64,000 nt of DNA from Solirubrobacterales bacterium (GTDB taxonomy: Bacteria; Actinomycetota; Thermoleophilia; Solirubrobacterales; 70-9): contig SHVA01000003.1 in the NCBI GenBank assembly GCA_009691195.1, positions 53,047-117,046 of the forward strand. The letters are read 5' to 3'. Below, one piece after another: positions 26,269 to 33,956 of this stretch. The notes beneath the pieces are model-generated. The model saw only the letters and a list, made by a program, of their open reading frames with translations, did not search any database and was not told where the DNA came from. Each line of letters opens with the position of its first letter. The stretch's first letter is position 1. Position numbers and translations under genes: made by a program.

Positions 26269-28515
26269 GTGGAAGCTGCCGCGGCACCGGCTGAGCCCGG
26301 AGGGGAGGACTACGTGCCGCGAGCCGTCGGCGGCGGCGCCGAGCTGAGCCGGGAAGAGCTGCTCGAGGCGCCCGTCCACTGGTCGCGCCCGAGCCTGCTC
26401 GAGGCCCCCATCACGGCTCTGCGCGGCGTGGGGCCGAAGCTCTCGCAGGCGGCGGCGGGGCTCGGCCTGGAGACGGTCGGCGACGTGCTCCGGCACCTCC
26501 CGCGCGAGCACCGCGATGCCGCCGAGGTCAGCCTGCTGGGCGACCTGCGGATCGGGGAGGAGGCGACCGTGCTCGTCGAGGTGCGCCACGCGCACTCCTT
26601 CCGGGCCCGCGGGCGCAGGCTGACGATCGTCGAGGCCGTGATCGTGGACGCCAGCGGCGTCGGCAAGGCCGTTTGGTTCAACCGCGCCTGGCTCGCCGAC
26701 CGGCTCACGCCCGGCACCCGGGTCCTGCTGCGGGGCAAGCTCGACAAGCGCGGCTTCACGGTCTCCCAGCACGAGCTGCTCGGCGAGGAGGCCGAGGACG
26801 GCGAGGGGGGACCGCGAGCCGCGGCGGGGTTTCCCGGGGCCGTTGCTCCCCCCGGACTCCACACGACCGGGATCGTGCCCATCCATCCCGCCGGTGAGGG
26901 CGTCAACGCGCAGCGGCTGCGCGAATGGGCGTGGCAGGCCGCAGGGCTGGCCCCCCACGCCCCCGAGCCGCTGCCGGCGAGCCTGCGGGCGAGGATGCGC
27001 CTTCCCGGCGCCGCCGACGCCCTTGTCGGCGCCCACTTCCCCGAGTCCGCCGCCCGGGCCGCAGAGGCCCGCCGGCGGCTGGCCTTCGAGGAGCTGCTGC
27101 TCTACCAGGCGTCGCTGGCGTCTCGCCGCGCGGCCAGGCGCTCGGCCAAGCCCGCGCCCCGGCTCGACACCGGCGCCGGTGGGGCCGTCGAGCGATGGCT
27201 GGCGACGCTGCCATTCGAGTTCACCTCCGACCAGCGCAACGCGATCTCGGAGATCGACGCGGACCTCTCCCAGGAGCAGCCGATGCAGCGCCTGCTGATG
27301 GGGGAGGTGGGGTCGGGGAAGACGGTTGTGGCGCTGGAGGCGATGCTTCGCGCCGTCGAAAACGGCCATCAGGCCGCGCTGATGGCGCCGACAGAGACCC
27401 TCGCCGAGCAGCACCTCCGAACGCTCCAGTCGCTGCTGGCAGAGACCGCGCCCCCGATGGCGCTGCTCACCTCGGCCCTCGGGAGGGCCCGCCGCTCCGA
27501 GCTGCTGGGACATCTGGCGAGCGGGCAGATGGGCCTGGTGGTCGGCACCCACGCCCTGATCGAGGACGACGTCCGCTTCGCCTCGCTGGCCGTCGCCGTG
27601 ATCGACGAGCAGCATCGCTTCGGAGTCCGGCAGCGCGCGGCGCTCGACGCAAAGGGCCCCGAGGGCCGGGCGCCGCACGTCCTCCACATGAGCGCGACGC
27701 CGATCCCGCGAACGCTCTCGCTGACGGCCTACGGCGACCTCGACGCGACCGCGCTTCACGAGCTCCCGGCGGGCCGCCGTCCCGTCCGCACCTGGGCGGT
27801 CGCCGAAGATCGCCGTGCGGGCGCCTACGACTTCCTGCGCGAGCGGCTGCGCGAGGGCCGCCAGGCCTACGTCGTCTGCCCGCTGGTCAACGAGTCCGTC
27901 GAGCTCGAGTCCAGGGCGGCCGAGGCAGAGGCCAAGCGCCTGGCCGCCACCGAGCTGCGTGAGTTCGAGGTCGGGCTCGTCCACGGGCAGATGCCCTCGG
28001 AGCGCAAGCTCGAGGCGATGGGGCGCTTCACCGCGGGGGGGACCGACGTCCTCGTCGCCACCAGCGTGATCGAGGTGGGCATCGACGTGCCGAACGCGAC
28101 CGTGATCGTGATCGAGGGCGCCGAGCGCTACGGCCTCTCCCAGCTCCACCAGCTCCGGGGGCGCGTCGGCCGCGGAGAGCACGAGTCGTCCTGCATCCTG
28201 TTCTCGGATGCCGGCTCGGAGGCCGCCGGCGCCCGGCTTGAGGCGATCGTCGGCGAGAGCGACGGCTTCAGGCTGGCGGAGATCGATCTCTCGCTGCGTG
28301 GGGAGGGGGAGGTCCTCGGCACCCGCCAGCATGGCCTCCCTCGCTTCCGGGCGGCCAGCCTGCCAGAGGACGCCCTGCTCCTGGTCGAGGCCCGCAGCCG
28401 CTTGACGGAGCTGCTGCGATCGCACGGGTCCCTGGATGACCCCGGCCTCGGCCCCCTGATGTCCGAGGCCCGGCGCCGCTTCGGCGACGAGCGCCGGGAC
28501 GGGATCGCGGCGTAA
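26269..28515 (+). CDS. recG: ATP-dependent DNA helicase RecG
   Basis: Branch-migrating helicase for stalled forks and recombination intermediates. 748 residues: N-terminal wedge/OB region (ALRGVGPKLSQAAAGLGLETVGDVLRHLPREH), helicase core with Walker A GEVGSGKTVVA, DEAH-type IDEQHRFGVRQR, MSATPIPRTLSLTAYGDLD, and C-terminal QLRGRVGRGEHESSCIL plus the TRG-like end. Start GTG 26269 fixed by the TAGCCT box. First of recG-rsmD-coaD. Confidence 0.96.
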   Translation: MEAAAAPAEPGGEDYVPRAVGGGAELSREELLEAPVHWSRPSLLEAPITALRGVGPKLSQAAAGLGLETVGDVLRHLPREHRDAAEVSLLGDLRIGEEATVLVEVRHAHSFRARGRRLTIVEAVIVDASGVGKAVWFNRAWLADRLTPGTRVLLRGKLDKRGFTVSQHELLGEEAEDGEGGPRAAAGFPGAVAPPGLHTTGIVPIHPAGEGVNAQRLREWAWQAAGLAPHAPEPLPASLRARMRLPGAADALVGAHFPESAARAAEARRRLAFEELLLYQASLASRRAARRSAKPAPRLDTGAGGAVERWLATLPFEFTSDQRNAISEIDADLSQEQPMQRLLMGEVGSGKTVVALEAMLRAVENGHQAALMAPTETLAEQHLRTLQSLLAETAPPMALLTSALGRARRSELLGHLASGQMGLVVGTHALIEDDVRFASLAVAVIDEQHRFGVRQRAALDAKGPEGRAPHVLHMSATPIPRTLSLTAYGDLDATALHELPAGRRPVRTWAVAEDRRAGAYDFLRERLREGRQAYVVCPLVNESVELESRAAEAEAKRLAATELREFEVGLVHGQMPSERKLEAMGRFTAGGTDVLVATSVIEVGIDVPNATVIVIEGAERYGLSQLHQLRGRVGRGEHESSCILFSDAGSEAAGARLEAIVGESDGFRLAEIDLSLRGEGEVLGTRQHGLPRFRAASLPEDALLLVEARSRLTELLRSHGSLDDPGLGPLMSEARRRFGDERRDGIAA

Positions 28516-28519
28516 GGAG

Positions 28520-29065
28520 GTGGCCGGGCTGCGAGTGGCCGGCGGCGAGCTTCGAGGTAGGACCCTGCGGGCGCCCCGGGGCGCCGGCGAGCTCAGGCCC
28601 ACCACGGCGCGGGCCCGCGAGGCGATCTTCTCGATTCTCGGCGACGTCTCCGGCCTCAGGGTGCTCGACCTCTTCTGTGGGACCGGCGCGCTCGGGATCG
28701 AGGCGATCTCCCGCGGCGCCGCCTCGGCCGTCCTCGTCGATTCCGACGCTCGGCCCGCGCGTGCCAACGTCGATGCGCTGGGCCTCGGCGGGCGCGTCGA
28801 GGCCGTCCGCTCCGATGCCGCGCGCTACCTCTCGGGGGCCGAGCCCGGGTGCTTCGACCTGATCCTCTGCGACCCGCCCTATAGTCTCGCCGACCGCCTT
28901 GCAGGCACACTCGACCCACTCATACGAGCAGCGCTGGCGCCGGACGGTCGCGTCGTGACCGAGGCCTCACCCGAGCGGCGCCTGGCCGTCTCCCTGCCCG
29001 TGCTGCGAGAGCGGCGCTACGGCGACACGCTGATCACGATCCACGGCGGCGGCGCCAATGGCTGA
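28520..29065 (+). CDS. rsmD: 16S rRNA (guanine966-N2)-methyltransferase
   Basis: About 180 residues; LDLFCGTGALGIEA (SAM loop) and the N6/N2-methylase motif LILCDPPYSLAD. The nominal GTG at 28520 lies inside the ribosome site AAGGAGG (28514-28520) and so cannot use it. A CTG at 28529 has ideal 8-nt spacing and would give an N-terminus starting (M)RVAGGELRGRTL, like other RsmD proteins. The start is therefore uncertain between 28520 and 28529. Overlaps coaD by 8 nt. Confidence 0.92.
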   Translation: MAGLRVAGGELRGRTLRAPRGAGELRPTTARAREAIFSILGDVSGLRVLDLFCGTGALGIEAISRGAASAVLVDSDARPARANVDALGLGGRVEAVRSDAARYLSGAEPGCFDLILCDPPYSLADRLAGTLDPLIRAALAPDGRVVTEASPERRLAVSLPVLRERRYGDTLITIHGGGANG

Positions 29066-29558
29066 GGGCAAGCCCTCCGTCGCGGTCTGCCCGGGCAGCT
29101 ACGACCCGGTCACCAACGGACACCTCGACATCATCGGGCGGGCGTCGAACGTCTTCGACCGCGTCGTCGTCGGGGTGGTCGAGCAGCCGGTGCGAAAGCA
29201 GAAGACCCTGTTCACCGCTGAGGAGCGGCAGGGCTTCCTGCGCGACGCCACGACGGAGTTGGCCAACGTCGAGATCGAGATCTTCAGCAACCTGCTGGTC
29301 GAGTTCGCGCGCGACCAGGGCGCCCCGGTCGTGGTCAAGGGCCTGCGCGCGATCTCCGACTTCGAGTACGAGTTCGAGATGAACCAGCTCAACCGCAAGC
29401 TCGCCGCCGATGTGGAGAGCATGTACATCTTCGCCTCGGCCAACTACAGCTTCCTCTCCTCGACGGGGGTCAAGGAGATGGCGACCTTCGGCGGCGACGT
29501 CTCCGACCTCGTGCCGAAGCCGGTCGCGGCCGCGCTGACCGAGCGACTCGCCCGCTAG
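29058..29558 (+). CDS. coaD: Phosphopantetheine adenylyltransferase
   Basis: Penultimate step of coenzyme A synthesis. 166 residues with PGSYDPVTNGHLDII (nucleotidyltransferase HxGH site), KGLRAISDFEYEFEMNQLN and SSTGVKEMATFGG. Its ATG overlaps the rsmD end by 8 nt (coupled). CoA made here supplies the phosphopantetheine arm for the acyl carrier protein encoded at 34988. Confidence 0.97.
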   Translation: MAEGKPSVAVCPGSYDPVTNGHLDIIGRASNVFDRVVVGVVEQPVRKQKTLFTAEERQGFLRDATTELANVEIEIFSNLLVEFARDQGAPVVVKGLRAISDFEYEFEMNQLNRKLAADVESMYIFASANYSFLSSTGVKEMATFGGDVSDLVPKPVAAALTERLAR

Positions 29559-29670
29559 CCTAAGCCTCAACCCATGCCTGAGGGCTGGGCAGGAGCTTGC
29601 AGGACCACGGCGAAATGCGGTGAATATCGGCACCACGGCTGACGGCGCGTAAGCTTTAGGCCGCCTCCAC
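29559..29670 (+). promoter_or_regulatory. coaD-sepIVA intergenic region: weak hairpin and promoter
   Basis: 112 bp. Near the coaD end an imperfect hairpin (AGCCTCA ... TGAGGGCT, about 29564-29587) could be a weak terminator. Near the 3' end TAAGCT at 29650-29655 is a good -10 candidate 15 nt before the ATG of the next gene. Nothing else recognised. Confidence 0.4.
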
Positions 29671-30138
29671 ATGGACGTACTCGTACTCATAGACAAGCTC
29701 GATGACCTGGTCCACAACGCGCGGCCGGTGCCGCTGACCGACCAGGTCCGCGTCGATCGCGAGGAGATCTACGACCTCCTCGATCAGATGCGCGCCACGA
29801 TTCCCGAGGAGATCAAGCAGGCCCGGTGGATCGTCAAGGAGCGCCAGGAGATGCTGGCCGAGGCCAAGCGCGAGGCCGAGCGGATCGTCAAGGAGGCCCG
29901 CGAGCAGCAGACTCGCCTTGTCGCCAACGAGGAGATCACGCGGCAGGCCGAGCGGGCCGCCGAGGAGATCGTCGAGGAGGCGCGCGAGCGCGAGCGGGAG
30001 ATTCGCCTCGGTGCGGAGGACTACGCCGACGACATCCTCAACACGCTCGAGGTCAACCTTCAGAAGTTCCTCCAGGCAGTGCAGCGCGGCCGGGATCGCC
30101 TCCAGGGCCGCGACCAGGAATTCTCAGAGATCGGCTAG
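29671..30138 (+). CDS. SepIVA/DivIVA-like coiled-coil septation protein
   Basis: 155 residues, starting MDVLVLIDKLDDLVHNARPV and then mostly charged heptad coiled coil (about residues 40-145, EAKREAERIVKEAREQQ and similar). This is the layout of mycobacterial SepIVA (a DivIVA-family division factor), whose gene also lies between coaD and the DUF177/rnc/smc block. The position strengthens the call. No membrane segment. ATP-synthase b-subunit similarity would only reflect coiled coil. Confidence 0.75.
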   Translation: MDVLVLIDKLDDLVHNARPVPLTDQVRVDREEIYDLLDQMRATIPEEIKQARWIVKERQEMLAEAKREAERIVKEAREQQTRLVANEEITRQAERAAEEIVEEAREREREIRLGAEDYADDILNTLEVNLQKFLQAVQRGRDRLQGRDQEFSEIG

Positions 30139-30171
30139 GGCCCCGGCCGAGTCGCCGAGCTTCGGCTCCAG

Positions 30172-30486
30172 GTGCCGCGCGAGGAGCGCTTCAGGGTGCT
30201 GGTCGCGGCCAACCTCTGCGCGGTGGTGGCGCGTGAGCTGCGGGCGGGGGAGGCGCCCATGCGGGAGGACCTCACCCTCTTCAACGAGCTGCTCGGCATG
30301 GAGGGAGGCGAGCCGCCGCCGGACCCCGAGCGGCTCCGGGAGGCGGTTGGCGAGGCCGAGCTGGCGGCTCGGCTCCGTGCCGGCGAGCTCGACGATCGCC
30401 TCGAGGAGCTGGGCGGGCGGCTGGCCGCGCACGTCCGGCGAAAGCTGGAGGTCGCGCGCCCAGGCTACGACTCCGCATGGGCTTGA
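30172..30486 (+). CDS. DUF6285-like protein, probably 5'-truncated
   Basis: 104 residues from GTG 30172. FRVLVAANLCAVVARELRAG, a short variable loop, LLGMEGG, LAARLRAGELDDR and a C-terminal HVRRKLEVARPGY correspond to the DUF6285 pattern as I know it, but the family usually has about 20 more N-terminal residues (an AELLEAV...FL helix). The frame is open back to the sepIVA stop without showing that helix. The family commonly lies with phosphotransferase and acyl-CoA dehydrogenase genes; none is here. Remnant or minimal version. Confidence 0.55.
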   Translation: MPREERFRVLVAANLCAVVARELRAGEAPMREDLTLFNELLGMEGGEPPPDPERLREAVGEAELAARLRAGELDDRLEELGGRLAAHVRRKLEVARPGYDSAWA

Positions 30487-30506
30487 CGCCGCCGGGACGC
30501 CCCGGG

Positions 30507-30512
30507 TAGCTT
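30507..30512 (+). promoter_or_regulatory. -10 box deciding the start of the DUF11-like gene
   Basis: TAGCTT is followed by 6 nt and ATG 30519; the alternative GTG at 30513 would begin immediately after the box. Confidence 0.5.
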
Positions 30513-30518
30513 GTGCCG

Positions 30519-31064
30519 ATGGCGGGCGGGATTCGATTGAGGTGGGTGGCGGTTGCGGTCTGCGCGCTGGCGCTCGCGGCGGCCTCGAGCGCCTGGGCAG
30601 CCGACGGCGACGGCTTCGACGACGCCACCGCCGACAACTGCGTCCCGCTGAAGGGATCGCGCGAGGGCTGCCCCATGGCGGATCTTGTCGCCAAGGTGTG
30701 GCCGAGGCCAGCCAGCGTCAGGTCGGGCCACAACTCGAGCCTGATCACCAGCATCCGCAACGATGGTCCCGACGCAGCGCCCCGCGTCGAGTTGCTGGTG
30801 GGCCTGCCGGGCAACGTCACCGTCAAGTCGAAGCCCAAGGGCTGCAAGGGCGCGTCGAGCCTGCGCTGCAAGGTGGGTGGGATCCCCGCCGGCGCCAGGC
30901 GCCAGCTCAAGATCGTGCTCGAGGCCGGCTCTCCCGGCACCGCCACGACCGGCGTCAGCGCCTTCAGCGCGGTCCTCAACGAGTCGGCTCTGGCGGCCGA
31001 TGGCGCCGCCGACCCCAACAAGAAGAACAGCCAGGGCAGCGTGACCCTTCAGATCCGCTCCTAG
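30519..31064 (+). CDS. Exported DUF11/CARDB-like protein
   Basis: 181 residues. Signal peptide MAGGIRLRWVAVAVCALALA-AASSAWA, an acidic spacer with CVPLKGSREGC, then one beta-sandwich module like DUF11/CARDB (SGHNSSLITSIRNDGPDAAPR ... PAGARRQLKIVL). Two Cys pairs could form disulfides outside the cell. A small secreted or wall-associated protein of unknown role. Confidence 0.75.
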   Translation: MAGGIRLRWVAVAVCALALAAASSAWAADGDGFDDATADNCVPLKGSREGCPMADLVAKVWPRPASVRSGHNSSLITSIRNDGPDAAPRVELLVGLPGNVTVKSKPKGCKGASSLRCKVGGIPAGARRQLKIVLEAGSPGTATTGVSAFSAVLNESALAADGAADPNKKNSQGSVTLQIRS

Positions 31065-31079
31065 GGAAGGCCTCGGCTC

Positions 31080-31234
31080 AGTCGCTCGGGCTGGAGCCCA
31101 GGGTGAAGGTGTGGAGCCCGCCGATCCGCGGCGACCGTTCTCGGCGCCGAGCGTCCTCGTCATCCCCGGCAGGCCCGCCTTGGAGGCCGAGTATGCGACC
31201 TGGCCCGAGAGCCCGCGGAGAGCCGCTCCGTAGC
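31080..31234 (-). pseudogene. Relic of a short-chain dehydrogenase/reductase gene
   Basis: Translating the minus strand below the enoyl-CoA hydratase stop gives SYGAALRGLSGQVAYSASKA followed by GLPGMTRTLGAE, which is the SDR active-site helix (Tyr-x-x-x-Lys at 31193-31179). Beyond GRRG the expected VNxISPG motif is scrambled. There is no start codon, Rossmann loop or C-terminus, so only about 50 codons of a former FabG-like gene remain, abutting the stop of the gene upstream. Confidence 0.65.
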
Positions 31235-31937
31235 TCAGAGATCGGTCTCGTGCTCGCCGGCACGACCGGGGTCCGTCTTCTCGTAGAAGCGCTCCAGCAT
31301 CGCCAGGGTCTCCTCGGGGTCGGCGCAGGTGTAGGCGTTCCAGGCCTCGGTGCGGAGCTGCTGGTCGAGCGGTTGGCCGATCACGTCGAGGATGGTCTGC
31401 TTGGCTGAGCGCACCGCCCGCTGGGAGTTGCGCAGGATCTGGCGGGCCACGGTCTCGGCCTCCTTCATCAGGCTCTCGTGCGGAACGACCTTGGAGACCA
31501 GGTTCCACTCCAGCGCCTGGCGGGCGTCGATCGGCCCGGCGGTGAGCAGCATGTGGGAGGCGACCGCGACGCCGCCGGCGTTGACCAGCCGCACCAGTCC
31601 GCCGTCGCCGTGATGAAAGCCGCGGCGAGCCTCGAAGGAGCCGAACATCGCCCGGGCTGGCGTTCGCCATGATCGGCGGGATGTACTCCTTCAGGTCGGC
31701 GCCGGAGCAGAAGGCCTCACCGGCGCCGGTCAGGATCGCGACGTCCACCGCGTCGTCCTCGGCGAAGTCGGCCCAGACGGCGATCATCGCGCGATGGACC
31801 TCCGGGTTGATGGCGTTCCGCGCCTCGGGGCGGTTGATGGTCATGTGGGCTATCCGGTCCCGCTTCTCGTAGAGGACCGGGCCGTCTCCCGAGGGCGGCG
31901 GCCCCGGCCGCTCGGGGTTGTGGTGTGCGTTGACCAT
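31235..31937 (-). pseudogene. Enoyl-CoA hydratase/isomerase gene with internal deletion
   Basis: The N-terminal part from ATG 31937 (AAGGAG upstream) reads RIAHMTINRPEARNAINPEV ... ILTGAGEAFCSGADLKEYI, a crotonase N-terminus. Near 31650 the frame changes and the C-terminal part begins MFGSFEARRGFHHGDGG, ending at 31235. About 50 residues expected between them (second half of the oxyanion-hole region, GGFELALACD-type) are absent. The join lies in CCCGGGC. A deletion of a non-multiple of three bases best explains it, so the gene is not functional as written. Confidence 0.75.
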
Positions 31938-32074
31938 CTCTGCTCCTTCGGTCGCCGGGCTGCGAGGGGATCGTACGCGGGGGCTGCGGTTGACCCCAGC
32001 CCCGCGACGCCCTAGCGTGGCCACACCGGGGAGTCTCGACTCCGAAGTTTTCGAATAGGCATGAAAGGAAACTT

Positions 32075-32524
32075 ATGCAACGCATTCTTTCGAAGCTCAG
32101 CTTCGCAAACGTCATCTCGCTGATCGCGCTGTTCGTCGCGCTCGGTGGGGCGGCGTACGCGGGCACCCAGATCAAGCCCAATTCGCTCGGCGGCAAGCAG
32201 ATCAACGAGGCAAAGCTGGCCCCCGTCTGCCCCAAGAACGCCAAGCAGCGGACCGTCGACGTCTGCTTCACCGGGCACAAGGCGGCCCAGGACTGGGACG
32301 TCGCGGAGCGCGACTGCGCCTCGCGCAAGCTGCGGATGCCATCCATCGCCGAGGCCCTGCTGGTTACCAACAAGGTCACCTCGGGCTACATCTGGACCGA
32401 CGAGTTCACGGTTTCGCCGAACGAGCGGATGATCGTGCGAACCGACGACTCGGGGTTCTCGAGGATTGCGACGATCGTAAAGACCACGCCGCACACCTAT
32501 CGCTGCGTCTCGACGCCCAGGTAG
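32075..32524 (+). CDS. Small exported protein of a Solirubrobacterales-type family
   Basis: 149 residues. The N-terminus (LSKLSFANVISLIALFVALGGAAYAG) is a signal/anchor shared by many proteins of this lineage, followed by a NSLGGKQINEAKL segment and a domain with four Cys (CPKN, CFTG, CASR, YRCVS). AAAGGAA lies just before the ATG. The 5' region is notably less GC-rich than its surroundings. Function unknown. Confidence 0.75.
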   Translation: MQRILSKLSFANVISLIALFVALGGAAYAGTQIKPNSLGGKQINEAKLAPVCPKNAKQRTVDVCFTGHKAAQDWDVAERDCASRKLRMPSIAEALLVTNKVTSGYIWTDEFTVSPNERMIVRTDDSGFSRIATIVKTTPHTYRCVSTPR

Positions 32525-32540
32525 AGACGACGAGGACGGA

Positions 32541-32569
32541 GGGCCCGCCCGGCAGCGCGGGGCGGGCCC
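32541..32569. terminator. Strong bidirectional terminator hairpin
   Basis: Perfect 10-bp inverted repeat GGGCCCGCCC (32541-32550) / GGGCGGGCCC (32560-32569) with a 9-nt loop, exactly between two convergent genes (stops at 32524 and 32570). No U-tract. Confidence 0.7.
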
Positions 32570-33112
32570 TCAGCCGTAGCTGGCGCGGATGACCGCGAGG
32601 TCGTCGGCTCGCCAGGTCACCTCTCCGCCGCACCACTGAGCCAGCTCCTCGGCGGTATCGGGGAAGTCCGTCGCGAGGTCGATCGGGGTGACCTGGGGCT
32701 CCGCCTTGACCACGTCGCCGATCACCAGCGCGCGTGAGTGCTCGCGCACGCGGCGGAAGAGGAGCTGCTTCTGGTCGTCGGTGAGGTGGTGGATCGACAG
32801 CACCGCGATCACCAGGTCCCAGGGGCCGTCGGGGAGGGGGTCCTCCATGCGCGCCAGCTGGATGTCGTCGTACTCCTCGCGCAGGCGAAAGACCATCTCC
32901 GAGTTCGAGTCCAGGCCGACCACCCAAGCATCCGGGTGGGCCGCGAGCAGGTGCCGGGTGGTCTCGCCGGTGCCGATCCCCAGCTCCAGCACGCGGTCCG
33001 GCGCGAACGGGACCGCCTTGACCGCCTCCTCCTGGAGCTCGTCGAAGCGCGGCACCTCGGCCCGGATCGTCTCCAGGTAGGTGTCCGGGTTCCAGTGGAA
33101 CCGGGCGCTCAC
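32570..33112 (-). CDS. SAM-dependent methyltransferase
   Basis: 180 residues from GTG 33112. SAM-binding motif I VLELGIGTGETTRHLL, motif II-like VVGLDSNSEMVFRL, and DLVIAVLSIHHLTDDQKQLLF followed by LVIGDVV. Class I small-molecule methyltransferase (methyltransf_25 type); substrate unknown. The start is chosen because the homologous region begins SARFHWNPDTYLE; sequence upstream of it is the opposite-strand leader of yceD. Confidence 0.82.
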   Translation of the reverse strand: MSARFHWNPDTYLETIRAEVPRFDELQEEAVKAVPFAPDRVLELGIGTGETTRHLLAAHPDAWVVGLDSNSEMVFRLREEYDDIQLARMEDPLPDGPWDLVIAVLSIHHLTDDQKQLLFRRVREHSRALVIGDVVKAEPQVTPIDLATDFPDTAEELAQWCGGEVTWRADDLAVIRASYG

Positions 33113-33185
33113 GCTAATCTCGATCGAGGGTCGCCACGGGCGGCCGTCCATCGTATTCGCACCCGACCCGCGGGCAGGTGATCGC

Positions 33186-33707
33186 TTGAAGGCCCAACCA
33201 GGCATCGTCGACCTCGAGCGGCTCGCGCTCCCCTCCGGCGGGGCCGCGACGCTCGAATTCACGGCTGAGCCGAGCCCGATCACCGTCGGCAACGAGGCCT
33301 ACGCGGCGCCCGACGAGCGCCCGCCCGCGCGGCTCGACGTCTCTCGCACCAGCTCCGGCTACGCCCTCCGCCTGAGGTTCGCCTCCCGCCTGGTCGGCCC
33401 CTGCGTGCGCTGCCTGGAGCCGGCCGAGGCGGGGTTCGAGATCGACGCTCGGGAGGTCGACCAGCCCGGCTCCGATGACGAGGAGCTGCTCAGCCCCTAC
33501 GTAGGCGATGGCAGCCTCGACGCCGGCCGCTGGCTCCAGGACGCGATCGTCCTGGAGATGCCCGCACAGCCGGTCTGCCGCCCCGACTGCGCCGGGCTCT
33601 GCGTCGTCTGCGGCGAGCCCCTCAACGACGCCGATCCCGAAGCACACCGTCACGGCGAGGCCGGGGATCCGCGGATGGCCAAGCTCCGGGACCTGAAGCT
33701 GGAGTAG
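33186..33707 (+). CDS. yceD: DUF177 (YceD-like) protein
   Basis: 173 residues from TTG 33186 (AGGTGA a few bases upstream). Carries the DUF177 pattern: SRLVGPCVRCLEPAEAGFEID, EELLSPYVGDGSLDAGRWLQDAIVLEMPAQPVC, then CAGLCVVCGEPLND. YceD is co-transcribed with rpmF in most bacteria and linked to 23S rRNA maturation. Here it lies 39 nt upstream of rpmF as expected. Confidence 0.9.
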   Translation: MKAQPGIVDLERLALPSGGAATLEFTAEPSPITVGNEAYAAPDERPPARLDVSRTSSGYALRLRFASRLVGPCVRCLEPAEAGFEIDAREVDQPGSDDEELLSPYVGDGSLDAGRWLQDAIVLEMPAQPVCRPDCAGLCVVCGEPLNDADPEAHRHGEAGDPRMAKLRDLKLE

Positions 33708-33746
33708 CCGCGTGCCGCGAGGCCATGCGGCTACCATGCAGCGCCT

Positions 33747-33956
33747 ATGGCGGTTCCCAAGCAAAGGACTTCCCGCGCCAGGCGTGACAAGCGCCGCGCC
33801 CAGCACAAGGCGCCCAAGGCCCGGACCAACGAGTGCCCGCGCTGCCACAGTCCCAGGCTGCCGCACCGCGTCTGCCCGACCTGCGGTACCTACGCGGGCC
33901 GTGAGGTCATCAGCCATGAGGTCGCCGAAGCACCCCGGGCAGAGCCGGAGCAGTAG
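33747..33956 (+). CDS. rpmF: 50S ribosomal protein L32
   Basis: 69 residues, MAVPKQRTSRARRDKRRAQH, with the zinc-binding cysteines ECPRCHSPRLPHRVCPTCG. TACCAT at 33732-33737 ends 9 nt before the ATG, suggesting an own promoter within the yceD operon. Followed without a gap by plsX. Confidence 0.97.
   Translation: MAVPKQRTSRARRDKRRAQHKAPKARTNECPRCHSPRLPHRVCPTCGTYAGREVISHEVAEAPRAEPEQ

Noticed and set aside
26092..28767. Very long open frame antisense to recG (about 890 codons)
   Set aside because: No recognisable domain, composition of Arg/Gly/Ala shadows, and the opposite strand encodes a complete RecG. Long antisense frames are expected with G/C-rich third positions.
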